NCBI RefSeq assembly: GCF_004801285.1
Contig: NZ_SSNY01000002.1
Location: 462,023-526,022, forward strand
Direction: 5' to 3'
Length of the DNA stretch: 64,000 nucleotides
Origin: Ollibium composti
Lineage (GTDB): Bacteria > Pseudomonadota > Alphaproteobacteria > Rhizobiales > Rhizobiaceae
Below, piece by piece: positions 43,004 through 52,061 of this stretch. The notes beneath the pieces were generated by a model. That model had not been told where the DNA came from. It did no database searches and saw only the letters and a program-made list of their open reading frames with translations. How positions within the stretch are numbered: the first letter of the stretch is position 1; every line of letters starts with the position of its first letter. The position numbers and the translations under genes were made by a program.

Positions 43004-43804
43004 ATGACCTCCGTCGTCGAAGTCCGCCGCGGCTCCTCGCCCGTCGTCCTCGGCTTTCCGCACACCGGCACGGACGTCCCGGCCGACATCCGCGCGCGGC
43101 TGAACGACAACGGCCTGCTGCTCGCCGACACCGACTGGCACATCCACCGCCTCTATGACGGGCTGCTGGACGACGCCACCACCGTGCGCGCCACCTTCCA
43201 CCGCTACGTCATCGACGCCAATCGCGATCCGGCCGGCACCAGCCTCTATCCGGGCCAGAACACCACCGGACTGGTCCCGGAAACGGATTTCGACGGCAAG
43301 GCGATCTGGAAGGACGGCGAGGCGCCGACCGATCAGGACATTGCCGCGCGGCTGGCGGAATTTCATGCGCCCTACCATGCAGCACTTGCCACCGAGATCG
43401 AGCGGGTGAAGGCGCTGCACGGCGTGGCGATCCTCTACGATTGCCACTCCATCCGCTCGCATATTCCCTTCCTGTTCGAGGGTAAGCTGCCGGACTTCAA
43501 CATCGGCACCGATATGGGCAAGACCTGCGCGCCGCAGATAGAGGCGGCGGTGGAGGTCACCTCTGCCGCGCAGGGCTATACCTCGATCCTCAACGGCCGC
43601 TTCAAGGGCGGCTGGACCACCCGTCATTATGGCCGCCCGCAGACGGGCGTCCACGCCATCCAGATGGAACTGGCGCAGTCCACCCATCTGGCGACCGAAA
43701 CCGTCCCCTTCGCCTATGACGAGGGCAAGGCGGATCGGTTGCGCACGCACCTCAAGACCCTTTTGCGGCGGCTGGAAGCGCTCGCCGCCGACCTGAAACC
43801 CTGA
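43004..43804 (+). CDS. hutG: N-formylglutamate deformylase HutG
   Basis: A 266-residue enzyme of the N-formylglutamate amidohydrolase family. Visible segments are PHTGTDVP near the start, DTDWHIHRLYD, HRYVIDANRDP, ILYDCHSIRS and GGWTTRHYG. It cleaves N-formylglutamate to glutamate and formate, the final step after HutF. The ATG at 43004 has AAGGAG 8 bp upstream. It is the third gene of the hutI operon, separated from hutH by a palindromic element. Confidence 0.95.
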   Translation: MTSVVEVRRGSSPVVLGFPHTGTDVPADIRARLNDNGLLLADTDWHIHRLYDGLLDDATTVRATFHRYVIDANRDPAGTSLYPGQNTTGLVPETDFDGKAIWKDGEAPTDQDIAARLAEFHAPYHAALATEIERVKALHGVAILYDCHSIRSHIPFLFEGKLPDFNIGTDMGKTCAPQIEAAVEVTSAAQGYTSILNGRFKGGWTTRHYGRPQTGVHAIQMELAQSTHLATETVPFAYDEGKADRLRTHLKTLLRRLEALAADLKP

Positions 43805-43819
43805 TCCGGGAGAGCGAAA

Positions 43820-45505
43820 ATGTCCGATCCGCGCCACAATGAACGTGAAGTCCGCAGCCCGCGCGGCGACCAGCTCAGCGCCAAGAGCTGGTTCACCGAA
43901 GCGCCCTTGCGCATGCTGATGAACAACCTCGATCCGGACGTCGCCGAGCGGCCGCATGAGTTGGTCGTCTATGGCGGCATCGGCCGCGCCGCCCGCACCT
44001 GGGCCGACTTCGACAAGATTGTCGCCACGCTGAAGACGCTGGAGGAGGACGAGACGCTGCTGGTCCAGTCCGGCAAGCCGGTGGGGGTCTTCAAGACGCA
44101 CAAGGACGCGCCGCGCGTGCTCATCGCCAACTCCAACCTGGTGCCGCATTGGGCGACCTGGGACCACTTCAACGAGTTGGACAAGAAGGGCCTTGCCATG
44201 TACGGCCAGATGACGGCCGGCTCGTGGATCTACATCGGTACCCAGGGCATCGTGCAGGGCACTTTTGAGACCTTTGCCGAGGCCGGCCGCCAGCACTATG
44301 GCGGCAACCTCAAGGGCAAGTGGATTCTCACCGGCGGCCTCGGCGGCATGGGCGGCGCGCAGCCGCTGGCCGCCGTCATGGCCGGCGCCTGCTGCCTGGC
44401 GGTCGAATGCGACGAGACGCGCGCCGATTTCCGCCTGCGCACCCGCTATGTCGACGCCAAGGCGCACACGCTGGACGAGGCGTTGGCGCTGATCGACCAG
44501 TGGACGAAGGCCGGCGAGGCGAAGTCGGTGGCGCTGATCGGCAATGCCGCCGAAATCTTCCCCGAGCTGGTGCGCCGCATGAAGGCCGGCGGTCCGCGCC
44601 CCGACATCGTCACCGACCAGACCTCGGCGCACGATCCCATCCATGGCTACCTGCCGCTCGGCTGGACGGTCGCCGAATGGCGCGCCAAGCAGGAGAGCGA
44701 CCCCAAGGCGGTGGAGAAGGCCGCGCGCGCTTCGATGAAAAGCCACGTCGCCGCCATGGTCGATTTCTGGAACGCCGGCGTCCCGACGCTCGACTACGGC
44801 AACAACATCCGCCAGGTGGCGCAGGAGGAAGGGCTGGAAAACGCCTTCGCTTTCCCCGGCTTCGTGCCGGCCTATATCCGCCCGCTGTTCTGCCGCGGCA
44901 TCGGCCCGTTCCGTTGGGCCGCCCTGTCGGGCGATCCGGAGGACATCTACAAGACCGACGCCAAGGTGAAGGAGCTGCTGCCCGACAACAAGCACCTGCA
45001 CAACTGGCTCGACATGGCGCGCGAGCGCATCGCCTTCCAGGGCCTGCCGGCGCGCATCTGCTGGGTCGGCCTCGGCGACCGGCACCGCCTCGGTCTCGCC
45101 TTCAACGAGATGGTGGCCAAGGGCGAGCTGAAGGCGCCCATCGTCATCGGCCGCGACCACCTCGACTCGGGCTCGGTCGCCTCGCCCAACCGCGAGACGG
45201 AAGCCATGAAGGACGGCTCGGACGCCGTCTCCGACTGGCCGCTGCTCAACGCCCTGCTCAACACCGCCTCGGGCGCCACCTGGGTGTCGCTGCACCATGG
45301 CGGCGGCGTCGGCATGGGCTTCTCGCAGCATTCGGGCATGGTCATCTGCTGCGACGGTTCGGAAGACGCGGCGCGGCGCATCGGCCGCGTCTTGTGGAAC
45401 GACCCGGCCACCGGCGTCATGCGCCACGCCGATGCCGGCTACGACATCGCGCTGGACTGCGCCCGCGAGCAGGGCCTGCGCCTGCCCGGCATCCTCGGCA
45501 ACTGA
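43820..45505 (+). CDS. hutU: Urocanate hydratase HutU
   Basis: A 561-residue enzyme of full family length. The NAD-binding region contains [13 protein letters not shown] (near residue 175) and the C-terminal part has the conserved [15 protein letters not shown] and [15 protein letters not shown]. It uses tightly bound NAD+ to hydrate urocanate to imidazolonepropionate. GGGAGAG precedes the start. It lies 15 bp after hutG and 9 bp before hutD. Confidence 0.97.
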   Translation: MSDPRHNEREVRSPRGDQLSAKSWFTEAPLRMLMNNLDPDVAERPHELVVYGGIGRAARTWADFDKIVATLKTLEEDETLLVQSGKPVGVFKTHKDAPRVLIANSNLVPHWATWDHFNELDKKGLAMYGQMTAGSWIYIGTQGIVQGTFETFAEAGRQHYGGNLKGKWILTGGLGGMGGAQPLAAVMAGACCLAVECDETRADFRLRTRYVDAKAHTLDEALALIDQWTKAGEAKSVALIGNAAEIFPELVRRMKAGGPRPDIVTDQTSAHDPIHGYLPLGWTVAEWRAKQESDPKAVEKAARASMKSHVAAMVDFWNAGVPTLDYGNNIRQVAQEEGLENAFAFPGFVPAYIRPLFCRGIGPFRWAALSGDPEDIYKTDAKVKELLPDNKHLHNWLDMARERIAFQGLPARICWVGLGDRHRLGLAFNEMVAKGELKAPIVIGRDHLDSGSVASPNRETEAMKDGSDAVSDWPLLNALLNTASGATWVSLHHGGGVGMGFSQHSGMVICCDGSEDAARRIGRVLWNDPATGVMRHADAGYDIALDCAREQGLRLPGILGN

Positions 45506-45514
45506 GGTCGCGCG

Positions 45515-46084
45515 ATGCGGTTCGTGCCGAGCGCCGAATTCAGGGCGATGCCGTGGAAGAACGGCCTCGGCGTCACCCGCGAGGTGGCGCTGGGTGGCGA
45601 TGCGGCCACCTTCGACTGGCGCGTTTCCATCGCCACGGTCGGCGCCTCCGGTCCGTTCTCGGCCTTCCCCGGCATAGACCGCACCATCGCGGTCCTGAAG
45701 GGGGAGGGGATGCTGCTCAACGTCGATGGCGCAAGGCATGAACTGCTCGCCGCCGGCGAGCCGTTCTCCTTCGCCGGCGAAGCGAAAGTCCACGCCGACT
45801 GCATCGGCGGCGAGACAACCGATCTCAACATCATGACACGGCGCGCATCTTTCGCCCATGTGATGACGCGCCGGCGGCCGGCTGAGCCCTTCACCTTCAC
45901 CGGTCCGGCCGGCCTGACGTTCCTCATCTGCAACGGCCCGTTCCGGCTGGAGATCGCCGGCAAAGACCACGCCGCGCAGCCGCTCGACGCCGTCTGCGAT
46001 ATTGCGGAAGGCGACCGTCTGCGGATCGAGCCGCAGGGGCAGGCGGACCTGTTCCAGATCACGGTCGGGCAGGCACCGCACTGA
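45515..46084 (+). CDS. hutD: HutD family protein
   Basis: A 189-residue cupin-like protein. The HutD pattern is seen in MPWKNGLGVTREVAL near residue 12, then FDWRVSIATVGASGPFSAFP and GETTDLNIMTRR. HutD proteins accompany hut operons and are thought to restrain the pathway or bind an intermediate such as formylglutamate; no enzyme activity is established. It is the last gene of the operon. Confidence 0.9.
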   Translation: MRFVPSAEFRAMPWKNGLGVTREVALGGDAATFDWRVSIATVGASGPFSAFPGIDRTIAVLKGEGMLLNVDGARHELLAAGEPFSFAGEAKVHADCIGGETTDLNIMTRRASFAHVMTRRRPAEPFTFTGPAGLTFLICNGPFRLEIAGKDHAAQPLDAVCDIAEGDRLRIEPQGQADLFQITVGQAPH

Positions 46085-46145
46085 GGCTTGGAAAATCCCG
46101 CTCCCATGCGCTACCCCAGACGAAGAGAGATTCGGGGAACGCGCC

Positions 46146-46631
46146 ATGGCCAAGACCGTCAGCAGCTTCGTGCTCATCACCGTGCTCACGGCGCTCCTGA
46201 TGGCGCTGTCGATCGCGCTGGCCCGCCACGGCTATGCGAGCTTCGGCGCGCTGGGCGCCCGGCGGCTGGACGGGCTGGCGAGTGCCGCGAGCTTCATCCC
46301 GCTGGCGGCCATCTATTTCTTCGGTGTAGCGCTTCTGATGATCCTGCCCTTGCGGGCGGCCGCCTTCGTTCTCGTCAGCGGCGTGGAGCCCGTCTACTGG
46401 GCCGCCGTCGTGCTGTTCGCCACCATCGTCGGCTGCCTGCTCGCCCGCGTCGCCTTCGGCCAGACCGGGGCTCTGAAGGTGCTGCTCGACTGGCAGTTCG
46501 TCTTCGTCGCGGCCGTCGTCGGCTGCCACGCCATCCTCAACGAACTGCGCCGCAACGTGCTCCTGCGCAGCCTTGCGCTGGTTCTCGCGATTGCCGCGAG
46601 CCTAGCCTGCCTGTTCTGGACTTTCAGCTAG
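46146..46631 (+). CDS. Small integral membrane protein, function unknown
   Basis: A 161-residue protein with about five hydrophobic helices and short charged loops (LARHGYASFGALGARRLDG, LNELRRNVLLRS). The family is unknown to me. It begins with an ATG after a weak purine stretch, 61 bp after hutD. Whether it belongs to the hut operon is unclear. It may be an independent gene preceding the polyamine-type transporter operon. Confidence 0.7.
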   Translation: MAKTVSSFVLITVLTALLMALSIALARHGYASFGALGARRLDGLASAASFIPLAAIYFFGVALLMILPLRAAAFVLVSGVEPVYWAAVVLFATIVGCLLARVAFGQTGALKVLLDWQFVFVAAVVGCHAILNELRRNVLLRSLALVLAIAASLACLFWTFS

Positions 46632-46752
46632 CGGCGGCCGCTGGACGAACGAAATTCTGCGCAAGCCCTGTGGACATCGCCGTTCCGATGACCCAATCTT
46701 GGCCGCGGGAACAACAAGCGCCGCGCAGACGGCGCCGGTATCAAGAGTACGC

Positions 46753-47631
46753 ATGACCAAGGGATGGACATTGTACGACCCACGGCTGGCATGGATGCTG
46801 GTCGCGCCGGTCCTGCTGCTGCTGATCTTTTTCCTGCTGCTGCCAATCGCCATGATGGCGGTCTACACCTTTTTCACCTTCGTCACCGCGGGCGTCGAGC
46901 AAGGCACGCTGACGGTCGCGAACTGGCACGAGTTCTTCACCGACAGCTATTATCACGGCTTTCTGTTGAAGACGCTGAGGGTGGGCGCGATGACGGCGCT
47001 CATCTGCGGCGTGTTCGGCTACTTCCCCGCCTATTTCATCTGGGCGACGACCTTCAAGCACAAGTGGCTGCTGCTGCTTCTCCTGATCGTGCCGTTCTGG
47101 ATTTCCTTCACCATCCGCACCTTCTCCTGGATCAATATCCTGGGCGAGCAGGGCGTCATCAACGTTACGCTGCTCAGGCTCGGCCTGATCCATGAGCCCC
47201 TGCAGATGCTCTACACCGAGGGCGCGGTCATCCTCGGCCTGTTGCACTTCCTGCTCCCCTACATGATCCTCAACGTCTATGTGAGCCTGGAAAGCATCGA
47301 CCGCACGCTGATCTCGGCGGCCCGTTCCATGGGCTGCACCAGCGCGCAGGCTTTCCGCGAGGTGACGTTGCCGCTGTCGCTGCCCGGCCTCGCCGCAGGC
47401 CTCTTGCTCTGCTTCGTGCTGGCGGCCGGCTCCTACGTGACGCCGCAACTGCTCGGCGCCGGACGCGACGCGCTGTTCGGCAACCTCATCTACGACACCA
47501 TCATGGGCCAGTTGAACTGGCCGATGGGCGCCACGCTTTCCATCGTCCTGTTCGTCGTGCTCGGCTTCTTCGCCGCCATCTACACCCGCTATATGGGCAT
47601 GTCGCAGATCGTGAAGGGGCTCGGCGGATGA
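46753..47631 (+). CDS. ABC transporter permease, PotB-like
   Basis: A 292-residue inner-membrane permease with six hydrophobic helices. The cytoplasmic coupling segment is at about 200-220 (SAARSMGCTSAQAFREVTLP). It is the first subunit of a spermidine/putrescine-type importer encoded by four consecutive genes. The start at 46753 is chosen over an upstream in-frame start because MTKGWTLYDPR leads directly into the first helix. The end overlaps the second permease gene by 4 bp. Confidence 0.9.
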   Translation: MTKGWTLYDPRLAWMLVAPVLLLLIFFLLLPIAMMAVYTFFTFVTAGVEQGTLTVANWHEFFTDSYYHGFLLKTLRVGAMTALICGVFGYFPAYFIWATTFKHKWLLLLLLIVPFWISFTIRTFSWINILGEQGVINVTLLRLGLIHEPLQMLYTEGAVILGLLHFLLPYMILNVYVSLESIDRTLISAARSMGCTSAQAFREVTLPLSLPGLAAGLLLCFVLAAGSYVTPQLLGAGRDALFGNLIYDTIMGQLNWPMGATLSIVLFVVLGFFAAIYTRYMGMSQIVKGLGG

Positions 47632-48470
47632 CCGCGCGGACGGGAGACAAGGAAGGCAGATGGGCCTGGCGGCTGACCGGCTTCATCACCGTCTGCGTCT
47701 ACATCTTCATGTTCGCGCCGATCATCGCCACCGTCGTCCTGTCGTTCAACTCCTCGATGTTCGGCGGCTTCCCGATGACCGGCTTTTCCCTGCAGTGGTA
47801 TGTCAAGCTGCTGGGCAACGAGCAGGTGCTGGCGGCCTTCCGCACCTCGCTGTGGATCGCGGTGGTGACCGCCATCGTCACCACCGCCGTCGGGCTGGTG
47901 ACGGCCTTCGCGCTGGTCCGCTTCGATTTCCGCGGCAAGCAGATACTGTCGACGCTGGTGATCCTGCCGGCACTTGTGCCCGAAACCATCCTCGGCGTCG
48001 GCCTGCTGGTGCTGATCAAGGCGGTCGACCAGCCGCGCACGCTGCTCATCCTGGTGCTCGGCCACATCCTGCTGGCCGTTCCCTATGTCGTGCTGATCGT
48101 GCAGGCGCGCATGGTCGGCGTGCGGCGCGTCTACGAGGAGGCTGCCCTTTCGCTCGGCGCCTCGCGCCTGGCCTCCTTCCGCGAGATCACGCTGCCGCTG
48201 CTTCTCCCGGCGGTGATCGCCGGCGCGCTGCTCGCCTTCACCATCTCCTTCGACAACACGTCGGCCAGCCTGTTCTGGCGGCCGGCCGGCGTCGAGACGA
48301 TGCCGACGCAGATCCTGTCGATGCTCAAGATATCGATCAGTCCCGAGATCAACGCGCTCGGCACCGTCATGATCCTGGTGACGGTCGGCATTCCGCTGAT
48401 CGGCGGCCTGATCCTGCAAAGCCTTACCCGATTGAAAAGACGTGGTGAACCCAAGGAGGAAACGCAATGA
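47628..48470 (+). CDS. ABC transporter permease, PotC-like
   Basis: A 280-residue permease with six helices. The coupling segment is EAALSLGASRLASFREITLP (about 168-187). It pairs with the PotB-like protein to form the membrane channel. It overlaps both neighbours by ATGA, so the three genes are translationally coupled. Confidence 0.9.
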   Translation: MTARTGDKEGRWAWRLTGFITVCVYIFMFAPIIATVVLSFNSSMFGGFPMTGFSLQWYVKLLGNEQVLAAFRTSLWIAVVTAIVTTAVGLVTAFALVRFDFRGKQILSTLVILPALVPETILGVGLLVLIKAVDQPRTLLILVLGHILLAVPYVVLIVQARMVGVRRVYEEAALSLGASRLASFREITLPLLLPAVIAGALLAFTISFDNTSASLFWRPAGVETMPTQILSMLKISISPEINALGTVMILVTVGIPLIGGLILQSLTRLKRRGEPKEETQ

Positions 48471-49609
48471 AACTCACCGACACCAAGCGGCTGGAAAGGC
48501 TGCACGATCGCTACATGAACGGCGGCCTCGACCGCCGCGCCTTCCTCGGCCTGACTGCTGCCGCCGCGACGTCCGTCGGTCTCACGATGCCGTGGATGGG
48601 ACGCGCGCTCGCCGCCGTCACCGAAGTGCGCTTCGACGGCTGGGGCGGCACCGTGCAGGACGCGCTCGATAAATACGCTTTCCAGCCCTACACCAAAAAG
48701 ACCGGCATCAAGGTGGTGCAGGGCACGTTCGGCGACGAGAACGAGATCATCACCAAGGTCAAGACGGCGAAGCCCGGCGACTTCCAGGTCGTCCATTCGT
48801 CGGGCGTCAACTATTACATTAAATACGTCAACGCCGGCATGACCTCGGAGATCAACGAGGCCAACATCCCGAACATGGCGAACGTGCTGCAGCCGATGAT
48901 CGAGCCGTTCCGCAAGCTGACGCCGAAGCTGTCGGCCGTTCCTTACGATTATGGCACCACCGGCATCGCCTACAACACGGATGTGATCTCCGCCGAAGAG
49001 GCGAAGGAACAGGGCGTCAAGATGCTGTTCGACAAGAAGTACGCCGGCAAGATCGGCGGCTATGCCGATATGACGACGCGCGTCTGGTATGCCGCGCTCG
49101 CCACCGGGCAGGACCCGAACAAGATCGAGGACATGGACGCCATCTGGGCCAAGGTGCGCGAACAGCGCGACATCGCCAAGAAGTTCTGGGGTTCGGGCGC
49201 CGAACTGATGGACCTGCTCTCCAAGGGCGAGATCGTGGTGACCGACGCCTGGTCGGGCCGCGTCGCTTCCCTGCAGGATCAGGGACATCCGATCGGCTAC
49301 CTCGACCCCAAGGGCTCCTACGCATGGATGGAGGACATGCTGGTCCTGAAGGGTTCGCCGATGGCGGAATGCGAGGAACTGATCAACTTCATGCTCGAGA
49401 CGGATACGTCGATCGCCGTCGCCGAAGGTCAGGGCTATCCGCCTTCGCTCGATCCCACCAAGGTGAAGCTCACCGAGAAGATCGAGAAACTTCCGGCTTT
49501 CGATTCGACCGGAAAAATGGAAGCGCTGACCTTCGCCGATCCGAAATACTGGGCGGACAACGAGGACGCCTGGCAGAAGCAGTGGGACCGTATCGCGAAG
49601 GGCGCCTGA
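48467..49609 (+). CDS. Periplasmic substrate-binding protein, PotD-like, Tat-exported
   Basis: A 380-residue binding protein. A twin-arginine leader is visible (GLDRRAFLGLTAAAATS, cleavage after ALA near residue 45). The mature protein has the PotD/PotF pattern (RFDGWGGTVQDA, YDYGTTGIAYN). Substrates in this family include putrescine, spermidine and related cations or amino compounds; the exact one is not readable. The start overlaps the PotC-like stop codon. Confidence 0.9.
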   Translation: MKLTDTKRLERLHDRYMNGGLDRRAFLGLTAAAATSVGLTMPWMGRALAAVTEVRFDGWGGTVQDALDKYAFQPYTKKTGIKVVQGTFGDENEIITKVKTAKPGDFQVVHSSGVNYYIKYVNAGMTSEINEANIPNMANVLQPMIEPFRKLTPKLSAVPYDYGTTGIAYNTDVISAEEAKEQGVKMLFDKKYAGKIGGYADMTTRVWYAALATGQDPNKIEDMDAIWAKVREQRDIAKKFWGSGAELMDLLSKGEIVVTDAWSGRVASLQDQGHPIGYLDPKGSYAWMEDMLVLKGSPMAECEELINFMLETDTSIAVAEGQGYPPSLDPTKVKLTEKIEKLPAFDSTGKMEALTFADPKYWADNEDAWQKQWDRIAKGA

Positions 49610-49613
49610 GCGC

Positions 49614-50777
49614 ATGACAACCACCCAGCAAACGCCCCGGCCGGCTTCGGCCGGGGTTTCGGCCCAGCCGGCGGATGGCTCCGCCGCCGGGGCGGACCGG
49701 CACGCGGTCGAGTTCCGCGACGTCCAGATCGCCTATGGCAAATTCGTTGCCGTACGCGATTTCTCGCTGTCGATCGCCAAGGGCAGCTTCGTTACCCTGC
49801 TCGGCCCCTCCGGCTGCGGCAAGACGACGATCCTGCGCTCCATCGCCGGGCTGGTCGACATAACCAGCGGCCAGATTTCCATCGGCGGGCGCCGCGTCGA
49901 CGATGTGCCGATCTACAAGCGAAACATCGGTCTCGTTTTCCAGAGCTATGCGCTGTTTCCGCACAAGACGGTGTTCGACAACGTCGCCTTCGGCCTGAAA
50001 TACCGCAACGTGCCCAGGGCCGAGATCGCCCGCAAGGTCGGCCAGGCGCTGGAGATGGTGCGGCTGCCGGGAGCTGAGAAGAAGCTGCCGTCGCAGCTTT
50101 CGGGCGGCCAGCAGCAGCGCATCGCGCTGGCGCGCGCCATCGTCTTCGAGCCCGAGGTGCTGCTTCTCGACGAGCCGCTGTCGGCGCTCGACGCCAACAT
50201 GCGCGAGGAGATGCGCGTCGAGATAAAGAAGATCCAGAAGGCGACCGGCATCACGGCGATCTTCGTCACGCACGACCAGGAAGAAGCGCTCTCCATGTCG
50301 GACCGGATCGTCGTCATGAACGCCGGTTCGATGGAGCAGATCGGCACGCCGCAGGAAGTCTATGATACGCCGGCCACCGCCTTCGTCGCCGACTTCCTCG
50401 GCAAGGCGAACATGCTGGCCGGCACCGTGAGTGCCGTCGACGGGGCGAAGGCCACCGTCGCGCTGGCGGCCGGGCAATCCGTCTCGGTCGTTTCTCCCCG
50501 GCCGCTTGCGCAGGGCGCCGCCGTGACGGTCGTCGTGCGGCCGCAGAAACTTTCGGTCGCCCCGGGCTCCGGCGAAAACCGGCTGTCGGGCCGCGTCGTC
50601 TCCACCTCCTATCTCGGCGGCAGCGCGATCTATGAGATTGACCTTGGCGGCAAGACGATCGTGCGCGCCAACAACGCCATAACCGGCCGGCTGGCGCGCG
50701 AAGGCGAGACTGTCGAGGTCGGCTTCGATCCCGCCGGCTGCGTGCTTCTGGACGACAAGGGGCTGCGCATCGCCTGA
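49614..50777 (+). CDS. ABC transporter ATPase, PotA-like
   Basis: A 387-residue ATPase. Walker A is GPSGCGKTT near residue 65, the signature LSGGQQQRI near 163, Walker B VLLLDEPLSALD near 183 and the H-loop VTHDQEEA near 220. The C-terminal TOBE-type domain (about 270-387) is typical of PotA and UgpC. It follows the binding-protein gene by 4 bp and completes the importer. The N-terminal 30 residues are Ala/Pro-rich and may be unstructured. Confidence 0.92.
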   Translation: MTTTQQTPRPASAGVSAQPADGSAAGADRHAVEFRDVQIAYGKFVAVRDFSLSIAKGSFVTLLGPSGCGKTTILRSIAGLVDITSGQISIGGRRVDDVPIYKRNIGLVFQSYALFPHKTVFDNVAFGLKYRNVPRAEIARKVGQALEMVRLPGAEKKLPSQLSGGQQQRIALARAIVFEPEVLLLDEPLSALDANMREEMRVEIKKIQKATGITAIFVTHDQEEALSMSDRIVVMNAGSMEQIGTPQEVYDTPATAFVADFLGKANMLAGTVSAVDGAKATVALAAGQSVSVVSPRPLAQGAAVTVVVRPQKLSVAPGSGENRLSGRVVSTSYLGGSAIYEIDLGGKTIVRANNAITGRLAREGETVEVGFDPAGCVLLDDKGLRIA

Positions 50778-50795
50778 GGTGAGACCGGCCGCGCG

Positions 50796-51695
50796 TCAGT
50801 CGAAATCGTACACCGTCTCGGCGACGACGAATCCCCGGCAGCAATACGCAACCGGGCCGGACATCACCGCCGTCGTGTCGTGGATCTCGATCTGCAGCGG
50901 CCCGGCCGGCAGATGCACGGTGAAGTGATCGCTTGTCGTCAGGCCCTTGCGGCGCGCGGCGAAGGCGGCGACGCAGGCGCCGGTGCCGCAGGCCTGCGTG
51001 GCGATGCCGGGTCTCTCCCAAACGGCGAGCCGGATCGTCGAGGCGTCCACGAGTTCCGCCACGCCGACGTTGACGCCCTCCGGAAACAGCGGGTCGTCAT
51101 GGATGGGGGCTGCGTCCCGCGCCAGGTCGACGGCGGAAAGATCGTCGACGAAGAAGACGACATGCGGGTTGCCGATCCACAGGCCGATGCCGTGCCGCAG
51201 CGGGCCGCTTTCGACCGGGAGGTCGGCCATGTCGACTTCGTGCGACAGCGGAAAATCGCGCCAGTTCCAGCCGATGGGGCCAAGCTCGACACTGACCTCC
51301 GTGGCGCCGGTGCGGCGGCATTTCAGCATGCCGCCTCTCGTTTCCAGGGCCAGCGTGTCCGCCCCGCTTTCCTCCATCAGCAGATGGGCGACGCAGCGCG
51401 TGGCGTTGCCGCAGGCCGAGACTTCGCGGCCGTCGATGTTGAAGATGCGCATGGCGGCGGGGGCGCCGGCTGCAACGCCGTCCGCCGATGGCGGCTCGAT
51501 GGTCAGCACCTGGTCGCCGCCAATGCCGACCTGGGGATCGCAGATCCTGACGATGTCGCTGCGCGTGAAAGCGCGGCGATCCTCACGACGGTCGAAGATG
51601 ACGAAATGGTTGCGCAGCCCGTGCATCTTGACGAACGGCCGCTCGCCGCTTTTCGCCGTCGGCGCCGGCCTCGCAAGGGTCAAGGTATCGATCAT
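50796..51695 (-). CDS. dapF: Diaminopimelate epimerase
   Basis: A 299-residue enzyme with the two catalytic cysteines of the family, Cys95 in SACGNATRC and a second in QACGTGACV. It interconverts LL- and meso-diaminopimelate for lysine and peptidoglycan synthesis. The pattern HGLRNHFVIFD in the N-terminal lobe departs from the usual HGLGNDF form, so a second, specialised DapF-like copy is possible. The start at 51695 is chosen because residues upstream are non-homologous in character. It converges on the PotA-like gene. Confidence 0.88.
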   Translation of the reverse strand: MIDTLTLARPAPTAKSGERPFVKMHGLRNHFVIFDRREDRRAFTRSDIVRICDPQVGIGGDQVLTIEPPSADGVAAGAPAAMRIFNIDGREVSACGNATRCVAHLLMEESGADTLALETRGGMLKCRRTGATEVSVELGPIGWNWRDFPLSHEVDMADLPVESGPLRHGIGLWIGNPHVVFFVDDLSAVDLARDAAPIHDDPLFPEGVNVGVAELVDASTIRLAVWERPGIATQACGTGACVAAFAARRKGLTTSDHFTVHLPAGPLQIEIHDTTAVMSGPVAYCCRGFVVAETVYDFD

Positions 51696-52061
51696 CGCGT
51701 CTTTCCAGATCCGGAAATCGAGGCGGCGGCCCGCCGCTCTGTCCCGGCATGATGAGAAACCGGACCAGCCTACACGGATCGGCGAACAGGCAACAGGTGA
51801 GGGCGCCACTCGGGCCTGGACAAAAGGCAGGGCCAGCCGAAACAAGTGATCTCAGAACGGCGTCGCCGGCGTCGATTTTGCCAGCGCCATCCCTGCTCGC
51901 CGCAGTCGAGCAGCGATGGGCGACCCATCTCTTTGTTTCAGCCGCGTTTGGGCGAGGCCAGACGATTCCGTCCGGTTGCAAAATGCTCTAGGGTGCCGCT
52001 CGGGGGTTGACTCGCGGCAGCCGGAAGCGCCGCCTCGGTCGAATGCCATCGGAGTGGGACA
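51696..52061. other. Intergenic region with one strong stem-loop
   Basis: Between the divergent dapF and dehydrogenase genes. At 51887-51919 CCATCCCTGCTCG and CGAGCAGCGATGG pair over 12 of 13 positions with a 7-nt loop. No gene or palindromic element of types A-C is seen. The hairpin has no T-run and could belong to the dehydrogenase leader. Confidence 0.4.

Noticed and set aside
42768..43007. Small open frame between hutH and hutG
   Set aside because: Most of it is translated from the arms and spacer of a type B element.
41207..46189. A very long open frame antisense to the whole hut operon
   Set aside because: It mirrors the codon bias of the plus-strand hut genes, has no family signal and is rich in Arg, Gly, Ala and His as expected of a high-GC shadow frame.
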